Positions 50,796 to 58,748 of a stretch of 64,000 nt of DNA are shown here, one piece after another. This DNA is from Sphingomonas sp. Root710. Its GTDB lineage: Bacteria; Pseudomonadota; Alphaproteobacteria; Sphingomonadales; Sphingomonadaceae. Below the pieces are notes generated by a model. It was not told the DNA's origin. It worked only from the letters and a program-made list of their open reading frames with translations, and did not search any database. Location of the stretch: positions 1-64,000 of the forward strand of contig NZ_LMIB01000019.1 of NCBI RefSeq assembly GCF_001429065.1, given 5' to 3'. The position numbers and the translations under genes were made by a program. The number at the start of each line of letters is the position of its first letter. The first letter of the stretch is position 1.

Positions 50796-52749
50796 GGGCT
50801 GTCCTTTCCTGGATAATGGATGTGGATGGCTGCCCGACCGATGGCAAAAGTGCCCGCTCGACCATCGCCGACACGAACGCGATCGCGGCGGCCTCGTCGC
50901 CCGGGGGCGGCAGTTCGGCCAGGTCGCCCAGAACCAGCATGTCATCCGTGATCTTGGCCGCACCTGCCAGCTCGGCGTCGGTCATTTCCCGCATCACAAT
51001 TTCCTCCTGTATGGTCTCGCCCGAGCTTGTCGCCGGCTGCTGTGGGGCGCCGCTCAGACCGGGTGTACCAGCGCCCTGCCGCGCTGAAGCCGGCGTAGGT
51101 GGGGAAAGCATTGCCGCGATTGGACGGGCGGACGGCACAGGCGGAGCAACCACCCGCCGAGTGAAGCGCGGCATCCGGTAATAGGCGATCTTGCGCCCTC
51201 GAATTGGGGGGATGCCGGCGCGAAGGAGCAGGAGCTCGTTCTTCGGCAGCTGCATGAGCTCTTGCGGCAGCAGGAGCGCGCGGCGCTGATCAGATTCCGA
51301 GATGCTCCGGTTCGCCAGTAGCCCGTGGATGGTACGGCTGCGGGATTTCACGTTCATCGTGAAAAAGCCGAGCCGTTCGGAAAGTTCGTTCGCGACCTTC
51401 AGCTCCTTAGGCGTGAAGACAACCTCGAGGCCGCAATTGGCGATGATCTCGTCGGTGACATCGGGACCGTAGATTGCGCGAAGCTGGGATCGGCTCTGAA
51501 TGACCGGAACCAGGCGCAGGCCATAGCCGGCGACGTAGGAGAAGCCGCTCGCAATCACCGAGGCTTTGCCGAGCCTGGCGAACTCGTCGAGCAGGACCAG
51601 GACCGGGACATTGCTAGCGCCCTCAGGAAGGTCGCGGGTGTTGAGATCCACGAGTTGCTGCAGGAACAGACTGTAGATCGGCGCGATGCGGTCGATATTG
51701 TCAGGCGACACGCCAAGGTAAATCGACATGCGCCGACGCCGCACCTCGCGCAGGTCGAAGTCGCTCTCCGAGGTGGCGGTATCCACCATGGGGTTGAGCC
51801 AGAGATTGAGCCGTGCGGTGATGGTCTGCTTGATCCCGGAAAAGGTGTTGTCCGAGGCCGAGGTGAAATCTTGGATCGCGGACACGCAAGCTTGGCTGAG
51901 GCGCTGGCCCACCCTGCGAGCTTCCTGAAGCGCTGCGGGAAGGTCGCTCTTGGGATCCCCGCTCGTGAGGCGGCGGTATATCTCGCCGATGGTGAAGGGC
52001 AGGCCCGGGTTGGATGCGACCAGGGCGCCGACGCCGACAAAGGCCGCTCGCGCGGCCTCCGCCCAGAAGGGATCGGATCGCTCGGGCGCGGGGAACAGCA
52101 TGCCCGCGATCTTCTGCAGCTCGTTGATGACTTCGGTGTCATCAGTCCGCCTGATGTGCGCCAGGGGGTTGTACCGCGCCGTCCGCCCCTCCGCGTCGAG
52201 CGGATCGAACAGATGCACGGCTTGGCCGGCCCGTGCCCGATAGCCGGCGCTTGCGCCCCAGTTCTCCCGCTTCACGTCGAGCACGATCACCGAATCTGGC
52301 CAGGTCAGCAGATTGGGAATGACGACGCCCACGCCCTTGCCCGCTCGCGTGGGCGCCTCGAGCAGAACATGCTCGCTCCCGCCGAATATCAGGAAACGTC
52401 CAGCCTTGCGGCCGACAACGATGCCGGCAGCGTCGCGAAGGCCCTCCCGCCGGATCTCGCCTTCGCGCGCAAACCGGGCGGTGCCGTGCAATGCCGGCCC
52501 GCGGCGCAGAATCCCGATTGCGAGGAGCCCGACCACAACAGCGCCCGCCAGAGCCCCGCGCTTTAGCCAAAGAATAAGCAGCGGGTCCGCCCGATAGTAC
52601 CACAACCATGCGGGCAAGGCCGTGATGTCGGTGTTCGGGCCGATCTGGCCCATCCCAAAGAGGGCAACTGGCACGGCGATGGCGCAGCACAATAAGGTGC
52701 CGCCGGCAACGGACAGGCCGATGATCCAGAAGTTACGCTGCACCGGCAT
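50785..52749 (-). CDS. virD4: VirD4/TraG-type coupling protein
   Basis: This 654-aa T4SS coupling ATPase brings the relaxosome to the channel. Two membrane spans lie near the N-terminus (about residues 8-30 and 52-72), followed by Walker A LEAPTRAGKGVGVVIPNLL near 135 and DVKRENW, and Walker B VPVLVLLDEFARLGK near 380. The C-terminus after the ATPase core is Pro/Ala-rich and disordered. The start at 52749 gives the family-like MPVQRNFW beginning and a 17-bp overlap with virB11. It ends the VirB operon and precedes the LPD7 gene. Confidence 0.93.
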   Translation of the reverse strand: MPVQRNFWIIGLSVAGGTLLCCAIAVPVALFGMGQIGPNTDITALPAWLWYYRADPLLILWLKRGALAGAVVVGLLAIGILRRGPALHGTARFAREGEIRREGLRDAAGIVVGRKAGRFLIFGGSEHVLLEAPTRAGKGVGVVIPNLLTWPDSVIVLDVKRENWGASAGYRARAGQAVHLFDPLDAEGRTARYNPLAHIRRTDDTEVINELQKIAGMLFPAPERSDPFWAEAARAAFVGVGALVASNPGLPFTIGEIYRRLTSGDPKSDLPAALQEARRVGQRLSQACVSAIQDFTSASDNTFSGIKQTITARLNLWLNPMVDTATSESDFDLREVRRRRMSIYLGVSPDNIDRIAPIYSLFLQQLVDLNTRDLPEGASNVPVLVLLDEFARLGKASVIASGFSYVAGYGLRLVPVIQSRSQLRAIYGPDVTDEIIANCGLEVVFTPKELKVANELSERLGFFTMNVKSRSRTIHGLLANRSISESDQRRALLLPQELMQLPKNELLLLRAGIPPIRGRKIAYYRMPRFTRRVVAPPVPSARPIAAMLSPPTPASARQGAGTPGLSGAPQQPATSSGETIQEEIVMREMTDAELAGAAKITDDMLVLGDLAELPPPGDEAAAIAFVSAMVERALLPSVGQPSTSIIQERTAHVR

Positions 52750-53737
52750 CGCCCACCTTCGGGTGGAAGTAGACCTCTTCGACCTCAAAGCGACCGCCAT
52801 GGCGCCGGGTCTGGACGACCACATCGATGAGCATTCGCAAAAGTCCGCGGATATCATCGCGCGCGAGATCGCGGCCGCCCTCGGATTCCTTGACGAGCAA
52901 TGTCAGCTGCTCGAAGGCGCCCGCCGCAGAGCCAGCATGGACGGTGGTGATCGACCCAGGGTGCCCCGAGTTGACGTTGCGCAGGTAGAAGAAGGCGGTG
53001 CCGTCGCGCAGCTCCTGCAGCAGGATCCGGTCCGGACGCATGCGCAGCGCGCTCTCGAGCAGCTGCTTGGGACCGACCTTCGCACGGCCCTGCCCTTCGC
53101 CCGAATAGACCATGTGAACGACATTGCGATGGGGCACGATGAGTTCGCGCGTGTCCTCGATCGTAAGCAGCCGCTCGTCGGGCGGGATGAGCTGGATAAG
53201 CGCTTTCGCCAAGGTCGTCTTGCCGGACCCGGTCGCCCCGCTGACCAGGATATTCTTGCGCGCGGCGACCGCGACCTTGAAAAAGGCTGGCCAGTCGCCC
53301 GCGTCGCGAAGTGCCACCAACTCGGCGTCGGTTTCGGTAAGGCCCCGGGCGCTCGCGCGCGTCGTGTCAAAGAGGCCAGCGCGTGCGAGCTGGTCGATCG
53401 GCAGGGTTACGGTCGAGGGCTTGCGTATCGTAAAGGACGGGCAGCCGCTCGGCGTCACCGACGGGATCACGATCTGGCAGCGCTCGCCGCCTGGGAGGAC
53501 GGTCGAACAGATCGGCGTCTGCCCATCGATGTCCTGGTGCGTGAAGCTTGCCGCGGCGACGGCGAGCGTTCCAAGCCACTCGCTGTCCAGTTCAGGCAAC
53601 TCATGCCATCGCCACCCCTGCCGGTCCTCGATCCCCGCCTCGCCCGGGCGGTTGATGACGAGCTCGGTTACATCATCCGGCTCCAGCAACGGAAGAAGCG
53701 GTTCGAGATAATGGCGGAGGACGGCGGTATCGCGCAT
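52733..53737 (-). CDS. virB11: VirB11 ATPase
   Basis: This 334-aa hexameric ATPase powers pilus assembly and substrate transfer. It has the N-terminal domain followed by Walker A ILVSGATGSGKTTLAKAL near 163, the Asp box TIEDTRELIVP near 192, Walker B ALRMRPDRILLQELRDGTAFFYL near 228 and the His box GHPGSITTVHAGS near 255. All family motifs are intact. It follows virB10 by 3 bp and overlaps virD4. Confidence 0.95.
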   Translation of the reverse strand: MRDTAVLRHYLEPLLPLLEPDDVTELVINRPGEAGIEDRQGWRWHELPELDSEWLGTLAVAAASFTHQDIDGQTPICSTVLPGGERCQIVIPSVTPSGCPSFTIRKPSTVTLPIDQLARAGLFDTTRASARGLTETDAELVALRDAGDWPAFFKVAVAARKNILVSGATGSGKTTLAKALIQLIPPDERLLTIEDTRELIVPHRNVVHMVYSGEGQGRAKVGPKQLLESALRMRPDRILLQELRDGTAFFYLRNVNSGHPGSITTVHAGSAAGAFEQLTLLVKESEGGRDLARDDIRGLLRMLIDVVVQTRRHGGRFEVEEVYFHPKVGDAGAA

Positions 53738-53740
53738 GGC

Positions 53741-54958
53741 TTACCGCCGCAGCTCCAGATTGTAGACATCGGCGAAGTTGAAGTCCTTGGCGACGAAGAT
53801 ACCGACCTCCTCGCCCTGGTTCTTTTTCAGCACCGGCCGGATGTTGATGTTGTTCTGGAGCGCGATCGCGGCCCCTTCGCTCGGCGCACGCGTGACATTG
53901 TTGAAATTGCCGTTGCCGCTCGATGCGGCCTGCCCGGCAATATAGGCGGCGTCATCGACGAGCGAGAGTAGGAGCGCGCCGCCGAACCGTGCCCAGAAGA
54001 AGCTGTCGACCGCTCCGGCGAGCCCGGCGCGGCCGAGCGCGTCTGACCCAGGCGAGGCAAGGTCGATGCGGACGCCTTGTGGCGTCACCGCCCGGGTCCA
54101 AAGCACAAAGAGGCGGTTCTGCCCCTGTTGGATGCCCCCGCGATACTCGCCGAGTACGCGCGTGCCCTTTTCCATGAGCACGACCCGGCCATTCTCGGAA
54201 TACACGTCCCGTGGAATCAGGCAGGACGTGTATCCAGGCTGTGCGGAATTGATGGCCGTCTGAAGGGTGCAGGGAATCAATGTCCCCGCAGTGATCAGAA
54301 AATTGCGATTGGGGAGCATCGAGGCTCGCGCTTCGCCTACGGCTGAGCTTTGTCGCAGCAAGTCCAGCGCATTGGGCGCACCGCCCTCCGTACTCCCTGG
54401 CGTTCCTGAATTTTCGGTCGGTTGCGCGCTCGAGGCCGCCGCCGGGCCTTGCGAGGTCTCTCCACCGAGATCGCGCCCGCCATAGGCGATGAGTGTCGAC
54501 CGTCGCGCCTGGTCGGCCAGGTTCGGCCGGGCGCCTGACGGGCCGGGCGCTGCACCGGGCTGCATGGCAGGGACGATCTGACCGTCGGGGCCAGGAACCC
54601 CGGCTGCGGGATTGAGCACCGGTGCGTTGGGATCGTTCCCGCCTGCGCCGAGCGGTCTCGGCTGCGGCGCGACCGCCGCGTAATCGACGGTTTCCCGGGC
54701 CACGATATCGCGCCGCTCTTGGGCCGCCCCGCCCGGTGCAGTGAGGTCACGATTGGAGGCCTGTTGGCTCGTTCCGGAATTAACCCACAGGATGCCGAGT
54801 ACCATCGCCGTGCCGGCAAAGATGAGGGCGGTATTACGCTTGGAAGGCGTCATCCCCCCGATCGGCTCGATACCGCGCTCGTGCAGGATCTCGTCTTTTT
54901 CTGGCGTGAGATCGGCGCTCGGCAGAGGGCGCGAAACGGAGGATGGATCTTCAACCAT
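53741..54958 (-). CDS. virB10: VirB10/TrbI core channel protein
   Basis: This 405-aa protein spans the envelope in the T4SS core complex. After a cytoplasmic N-terminus there is one membrane span (NTALIFAGTAMVLGILWV, about 42-59), a long Pro/Gly/Ala-rich periplasmic linker (60-205) and the C-terminal beta-barrel domain starting near residue 215 (LITAGTLIPCTLQTAINSAQPG, VLMEKGTRVLGEYRG). It lies 3 bp after virB9. Family length and domain order are normal. Confidence 0.95.
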   Translation of the reverse strand: MVEDPSSVSRPLPSADLTPEKDEILHERGIEPIGGMTPSKRNTALIFAGTAMVLGILWVNSGTSQQASNRDLTAPGGAAQERRDIVARETVDYAAVAPQPRPLGAGGNDPNAPVLNPAAGVPGPDGQIVPAMQPGAAPGPSGARPNLADQARRSTLIAYGGRDLGGETSQGPAAASSAQPTENSGTPGSTEGGAPNALDLLRQSSAVGEARASMLPNRNFLITAGTLIPCTLQTAINSAQPGYTSCLIPRDVYSENGRVVLMEKGTRVLGEYRGGIQQGQNRLFVLWTRAVTPQGVRIDLASPGSDALGRAGLAGAVDSFFWARFGGALLLSLVDDAAYIAGQAASSGNGNFNNVTRAPSEGAAIALQNNINIRPVLKKNQGEEVGIFVAKDFNFADVYNLELRR

Positions 54959-54961
54959 GGC

Positions 54962-55819
54962 TCATTCCTGCGGATGTGTGATGGTGCGCTCGACATGGGG
55001 CGACCCGGTGTTCGTCCCATGATCGACCCCATAGGGTTCTGGCGCCTGATTATAGATGCACAGCACCTCGCCGCCCCGCCGAAGGCGCAGCTGACGCGCC
55101 ACCAGATGGACGACGACGAATTCGTCACGGACGTCGAAGGGAACCAGCGTCTCAGACCCGTCTGGTCGCACCAGATATATAGCCGGCACCTCGCGGTTCG
55201 CTGGGAAACGCAACACCGTGAACTGCCCGTTATCGGAGACCTCCGACGGCTGAAGCTCGCTGGAGCCCTGCACCTTGTAGTTCATGTTGCGAGGCCCTTC
55301 GACGACCCCATGATCGAGAGCGCCGCGAACGGCCCGGCTCTCCAGGGCAGCCGCCTGCATGGCAATCTGCGCGGCCCTGAGACGCGCGGCGCGGTCTGCA
55401 TCGTCCCTGGGATATCGGAACCGCACCTGAAAATAGGCTTGGCCGTTGCGGCCCGTGATCGGACCGCTGCGAGCGGTCAACTCGAACGCATAGCTGCGCA
55501 ATTCGCCTCCGCGCGACGTGGTGACGATGAGATTGGTCGGTCCGGCACGCTCACGCGGCTTGAGGAACAGGATGTGCCCGGCGACGGCGACCTCCCAAGA
55601 TACGGTGTCGCCCAGCGCGACGTGCTGGATCGTCTCATCGTCGCTCAGGACAATCTGTGTTGCGGTCCGGAACGTGCCGACGATCCGATAGACCTCGGTC
55701 TCTTCATATTCGACGAACTTGACGCGCGGGTCGGACGGACCACCTCGCGGAACTTCGACCGCGTGCGCCGCCGTTACAGGCACCAGCGCGCAAATGATGG
55801 CGGCGGAGAGCGCCCTCAT
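54962..55819 (-). CDS. virB9: VirB9 core protein
   Basis: This 285-aa periplasmic protein combines with VirB7 and VirB10 in the outer-membrane core. A signal peptide (MRALSAAIICALVPVTAAHA) precedes the N-terminal domain (VKFVEYEETEVYRIVGTFRTATQI), and the C-terminal beta-sandwich has the family pattern NMNYKVQGSSELQPSEVSDNGQFTVLRFP near 190. The ATG overlaps the virB8 stop (ATGA). Confidence 0.93.
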   Translation of the reverse strand: MRALSAAIICALVPVTAAHAVEVPRGGPSDPRVKFVEYEETEVYRIVGTFRTATQIVLSDDETIQHVALGDTVSWEVAVAGHILFLKPRERAGPTNLIVTTSRGGELRSYAFELTARSGPITGRNGQAYFQVRFRYPRDDADRAARLRAAQIAMQAAALESRAVRGALDHGVVEGPRNMNYKVQGSSELQPSEVSDNGQFTVLRFPANREVPAIYLVRPDGSETLVPFDVRDEFVVVHLVARQLRLRRGGEVLCIYNQAPEPYGVDHGTNTGSPHVERTITHPQE

Positions 55820-56514
55820 CGGATCACCTCCGGATCGGCACGATAGTTTTCGACCTGGAATCCCAGCGGGTTCCGGTAGCGATCGCCTTCCGCCATGGGC
55901 GCGTTGGCGTAGGCGAACGTGATCGTGGCGATCCAATCGCTGTTCTGGATGTCGGTCTCGGTCTGGACTGTCCGCGTGAACCGGACATTGGCGACGCGAT
56001 CGTTGATGAAGGCGATGTTGCGCACGCGCGCCTGCACAACTGCGTTCTTGCCCCAGACATTTTGGGGACTGGCACCATTGTTGCTACTGTAGAAGCGCGC
56101 CCAGCGCTGCTGTTCGGTCGGCTGCGAGAGGATCGTCACGAACCGAAAATTTTCTTCGGCCGCTGCCGGGATCCAGCTTTCGCGGGTTCTCACATACTGG
56201 GCGAGGAAGTATTTGGTGACCGCCTCATCGTAGCGCATCGGCCGCTGCGTGAGCGCGGTCTGGACATCCACCGCGCCGGTGGTCTGGTTGACGCGAATAA
56301 CATAGGGCACGACAGTCTTGAGAGGCGTCAGAGCCGCAACTGCGAAGATCGAGGCCGCGGCTAGGAGTGAGGCGATGGCCGCGATGCTCCAAGCGATGCG
56401 GGTCGAGCGCAGCGCGTTCCGGATCCTGTCCTGATCCCAGCTTCGTGCGTCCCGGAAATAGCGCTGCAGCCCCGATGCCGGCACCGCCTCCGAGCGGTCA
56501 TCAGCAGCTCGCAT
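55816..56514 (-). CDS. virB8: VirB8 inner-membrane assembly factor
   Basis: This 232-aa bitopic protein nucleates T4SS assembly. It has a short cytoplasmic N-terminus with the family WDQDRIRNALRSTRIAW stretch, one membrane span (about 40-62) and the periplasmic NTF2-like domain with PYVIRVNQTTGAVDV, ALTQRPMRYDEAVTKYFLAQYV and VRFTRTVQTE. I start at the ATG at 56514; the open frame before it encodes the VirB7-like gene in another frame. Confidence 0.93.
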   Translation of the reverse strand: MRAADDRSEAVPASGLQRYFRDARSWDQDRIRNALRSTRIAWSIAAIASLLAAASIFAVAALTPLKTVVPYVIRVNQTTGAVDVQTALTQRPMRYDEAVTKYFLAQYVRTRESWIPAAAEENFRFVTILSQPTEQQRWARFYSSNNGASPQNVWGKNAVVQARVRNIAFINDRVANVRFTRTVQTETDIQNSDWIATITFAYANAPMAEGDRYRNPLGFQVENYRADPEVIR

Positions 56515-56839
56515 AATGCGGTCCCCTTGGTGCGAACGATACTTTGTCTCCGGAAGATGACGCGGAAGGCACGGCGGGCGGTGGGGGTGGATCGCCGTCT
56601 CTTGGATGCGATAGCGGCGGTATGGGCGGCGCAGCTCTCGGCGCCGTGGTCGCAGGCACAGGTGAGCCCGGTAAGACGCTTCCATAGATGTTCACGTCGC
56701 GCAGGTGATGGCCATTGCAAACCGCGAGCTTCTTTGGACCGGATGCACAGCCGACGACGCCGAGCGCAGCCAGAACAACGCCCAGGCAGGTGACGCTACG
56801 GCGGAAGCTAGGCGCGAATATTGGTGAAGAAAAAGCCAT
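56501..56839 (-). CDS. virB7: VirB7-like lipoprotein
   Basis: This 112-aa lipoprotein has a signal peptide ending in the lipobox VVGCASG (cysteine near residue 31) and a short mature part with CNGHHLRDVN and a Pro-rich tail. Its position between virB6 and virB8 and the 14-bp overlap with virB8 are the main grounds for calling it VirB7, the lipoprotein that anchors VirB9; it is longer than the classical VirB7 of about 50 aa. Confidence 0.75.
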   Translation of the reverse strand: MAFSSPIFAPSFRRSVTCLGVVLAALGVVGCASGPKKLAVCNGHHLRDVNIYGSVLPGSPVPATTAPRAAPPIPPLSHPRDGDPPPPPAVPSASSSGDKVSFAPRGPHYASC

Positions 56840-56850
56840 GAGATGCCTCG

Positions 56851-57795
56851 CTACGCCGCTTCGATGGTGCCGCCGCGGTGAGCGGCGCGCTCCAAGTTGC
56901 GGCTGTTGCGCATGACGCGACGCTGTCGGAAGGGAGATGCCATTGTGCCCCAGGCCGTTCCGGCGAAGGCACCCACGCCGGCAGCGGCTCCCCCGGCTAT
57001 TCCCGTTGCAATGGCTGGAGCCTGGAAGAAGAAGATCGTGCCCAAAAATATGTACGCTGCAAACAGGACAGCACCGAAAGCCGTATCCACGACGCCTTCA
57101 GATGCTGCTGTTGCAGCCGCTCCGAGGTCTGTGATCAGGGTCGTGATGGCTATGATTACAGCAAGGAGAACGATATAGTTGAATACTTGCCCCAGCCAGC
57201 CGTGGAAAAAACGCCTCGTTGGCTCGAAGAGAGCTAGGGCGATGAAGATGGGGCCAAGTGCGATAATGATCGCCAACGCAACTTTGGCAAATATAGTAAT
57301 AGCAAATCCAACCGCTGCCGAGAGCCCAGCTAATGCCTTCAGCCCCAGGCTCAGCGCATAGAGGACCAGTTTATATGGGTTAATGTCGCTGTACGTTGCG
57401 GCTTCAGTCTCTATCCGTGCAACTATAGCATCACTTTGAGTGTAATAGTCGTCGAAGGCCTCTCCTACTGTGTCGATCGTCTTACCGGCGAGAGCTTGGG
57501 AGATCGCATCGGGCATTCCGTGGAAGAGCGGCGTCGTGATCCAATCGGAATAGGCGACCGTCGTCGCAGCAACATACAGCAGACAGAGCTTCACCATCCG
57601 ATAGAATAGCTCACCCCATGGTTCGCTGATGATGCCCCGCATCACCATGTAGCCGAACAGGGCGATGTAGATAACCAGCCCGACAGCGAGCGGACCACGG
57701 ACAACCTCTACGACGTTTTGGAGACGCTCGTTGAGGAAAAGATCAAGCTTCCCATCAACGTTCGCGTAAAGTGAATTGAACATGTCCGTGGCCAT
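56851..57795 (-). CDS. virB6: VirB6/TrbL polytopic channel protein
   Basis: This 314-aa inner-membrane protein has six or more spans, with a first one near 33-55 and a cluster between 155 and 275 (AIIIALGPIFIALALFEPTRRFFHGWL is the typical VirB6 region, given here by position about 190-216). It forms part of the translocation path. I start at the ATG at 57795, which has GGAG 7 nt upstream, rather than the TTG at 57807. Codon use in this gene is visibly more AT-rich than its neighbours. Confidence 0.92.
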   Translation of the reverse strand: MATDMFNSLYANVDGKLDLFLNERLQNVVEVVRGPLAVGLVIYIALFGYMVMRGIISEPWGELFYRMVKLCLLYVAATTVAYSDWITTPLFHGMPDAISQALAGKTIDTVGEAFDDYYTQSDAIVARIETEAATYSDINPYKLVLYALSLGLKALAGLSAAVGFAITIFAKVALAIIIALGPIFIALALFEPTRRFFHGWLGQVFNYIVLLAVIIAITTLITDLGAAATAASEGVVDTAFGAVLFAAYIFLGTIFFFQAPAIATGIAGGAAAGVGAFAGTAWGTMASPFRQRRVMRNSRNLERAAHRGGTIEAA

Positions 57796-57816
57796 GCGAA
57801 GCTCCAAGGCGCTGGA

Positions 57817-58035
57817 TTATTTCGAAAGCGACCGCATCTTGTTGTCGAGAATCCGGAGGCTTTCAGCGTTGGAACACTCCTGTTCGTTGGGATGTGATCC
57901 GTCGGCACAGGCCTTGACGAGTCCTCTGAGCTCTTCCGGGTGAGAGGTTAGATAGTCCTTCCCGCGCGGTGCCCGCTCGCATCCTGCGAGCATTCCCGCT
58001 GCGGCAAACCCAAGCAGCAAAGCTCTCGCGGTCAT
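57817..58035 (-). CDS. eexN: EexN-like entry-exclusion lipoprotein
   Basis: This 72-aa lipoprotein has a signal peptide with lipobox LAGCERA and a short mature part with the pattern YLTSHPEELRGLVKACADG...NEQECSNAESL, which matches EexN-type proteins that stop redundant conjugation between cells carrying the same plasmid. Its place between virB5 and virB6 is where such genes lie. It overlaps virB5 by ATGA. The identification is by pattern and context. Confidence 0.75.
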   Translation of the reverse strand: MTARALLLGFAAAGMLAGCERAPRGKDYLTSHPEELRGLVKACADGSHPNEQECSNAESLRILDNKMRSLSK

Positions 58036-58745
58036 TGCGACAAGCTTTCTAGCTTCGTCGCCAGTATCGCTTCGCTTTCGCGCTGTGATCGCAACTGGAC
58101 GTCTGCTTCTTGCCGCATTCGCAGCGCCTGCAATTGCAAGGCGTCGTTCTGGATATGGGCATTCTCGACCCCTACCCTCGCCTGGATATCCATGACCTGC
58201 TTGGCGTCCGAAGCCGTATCCAGCGAGGTTCTCAGTTCTTCGAGCCCGGCGGTACGCTGGGCCGACACGCCATAGGCCGCCTCCGCGATCGCGGCATCGC
58301 GCGCTGCGAGGTCGCCGTTCCGCAAGAGGTTGTCGCGGGAAGCGCGCTCATACGCCGACGCACCTGGTCGCAATTCCGGCAAAGCGATACGGTTGGCGTC
58401 CCGGATACGGGTCGCGGAGCTCCCGAGCGAGCCCAGGCTGGCATTGTCCGACGACATCAGCCGGCTGATGTCACGGGCCTCCCGCGGCAGAAGGTGGCGC
58501 ATGGCATCGGTGGAAAGAGATGATGCGATGCCGTTGACGTCGGTGACCTGGTTGAAGCTGCCATAGAGCTGCTTCGCTTCTGCGATCTGCTCCTTCCCCT
58601 GATCGATCATCGACAGGGTGTTCTTCACCGTGGCCAGCGCCTGCAGATAGCCGGAGCTGTCGTAGACGGGGATACCTTGCGCGACTGCAGGCCCCGCCAT
58701 TCCAAGGGCGATGGCGCCAAGTGCTGCGTATATGCCCTTACCCAT
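58032..58745 (-). CDS. virB5: VirB5/TrbJ pilus-tip protein
   Basis: This 237-aa secreted, helical protein is a minor pilus component. A signal peptide (IYAALGAIALGMAGPAVAQG) is followed by the family-like GIPVYDSSGYLQALATVKNTL and long helices rich in Ala, Gln and Arg with coiled-coil character. It lies 3 bp after virB4. Confidence 0.9.
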   Translation of the reverse strand: MGKGIYAALGAIALGMAGPAVAQGIPVYDSSGYLQALATVKNTLSMIDQGKEQIAEAKQLYGSFNQVTDVNGIASSLSTDAMRHLLPREARDISRLMSSDNASLGSLGSSATRIRDANRIALPELRPGASAYERASRDNLLRNGDLAARDAAIAEAAYGVSAQRTAGLEELRTSLDTASDAKQVMDIQARVGVENAHIQNDALQLQALRMRQEADVQLRSQRESEAILATKLESLSQ

Positions 58746-58748
58746 AGC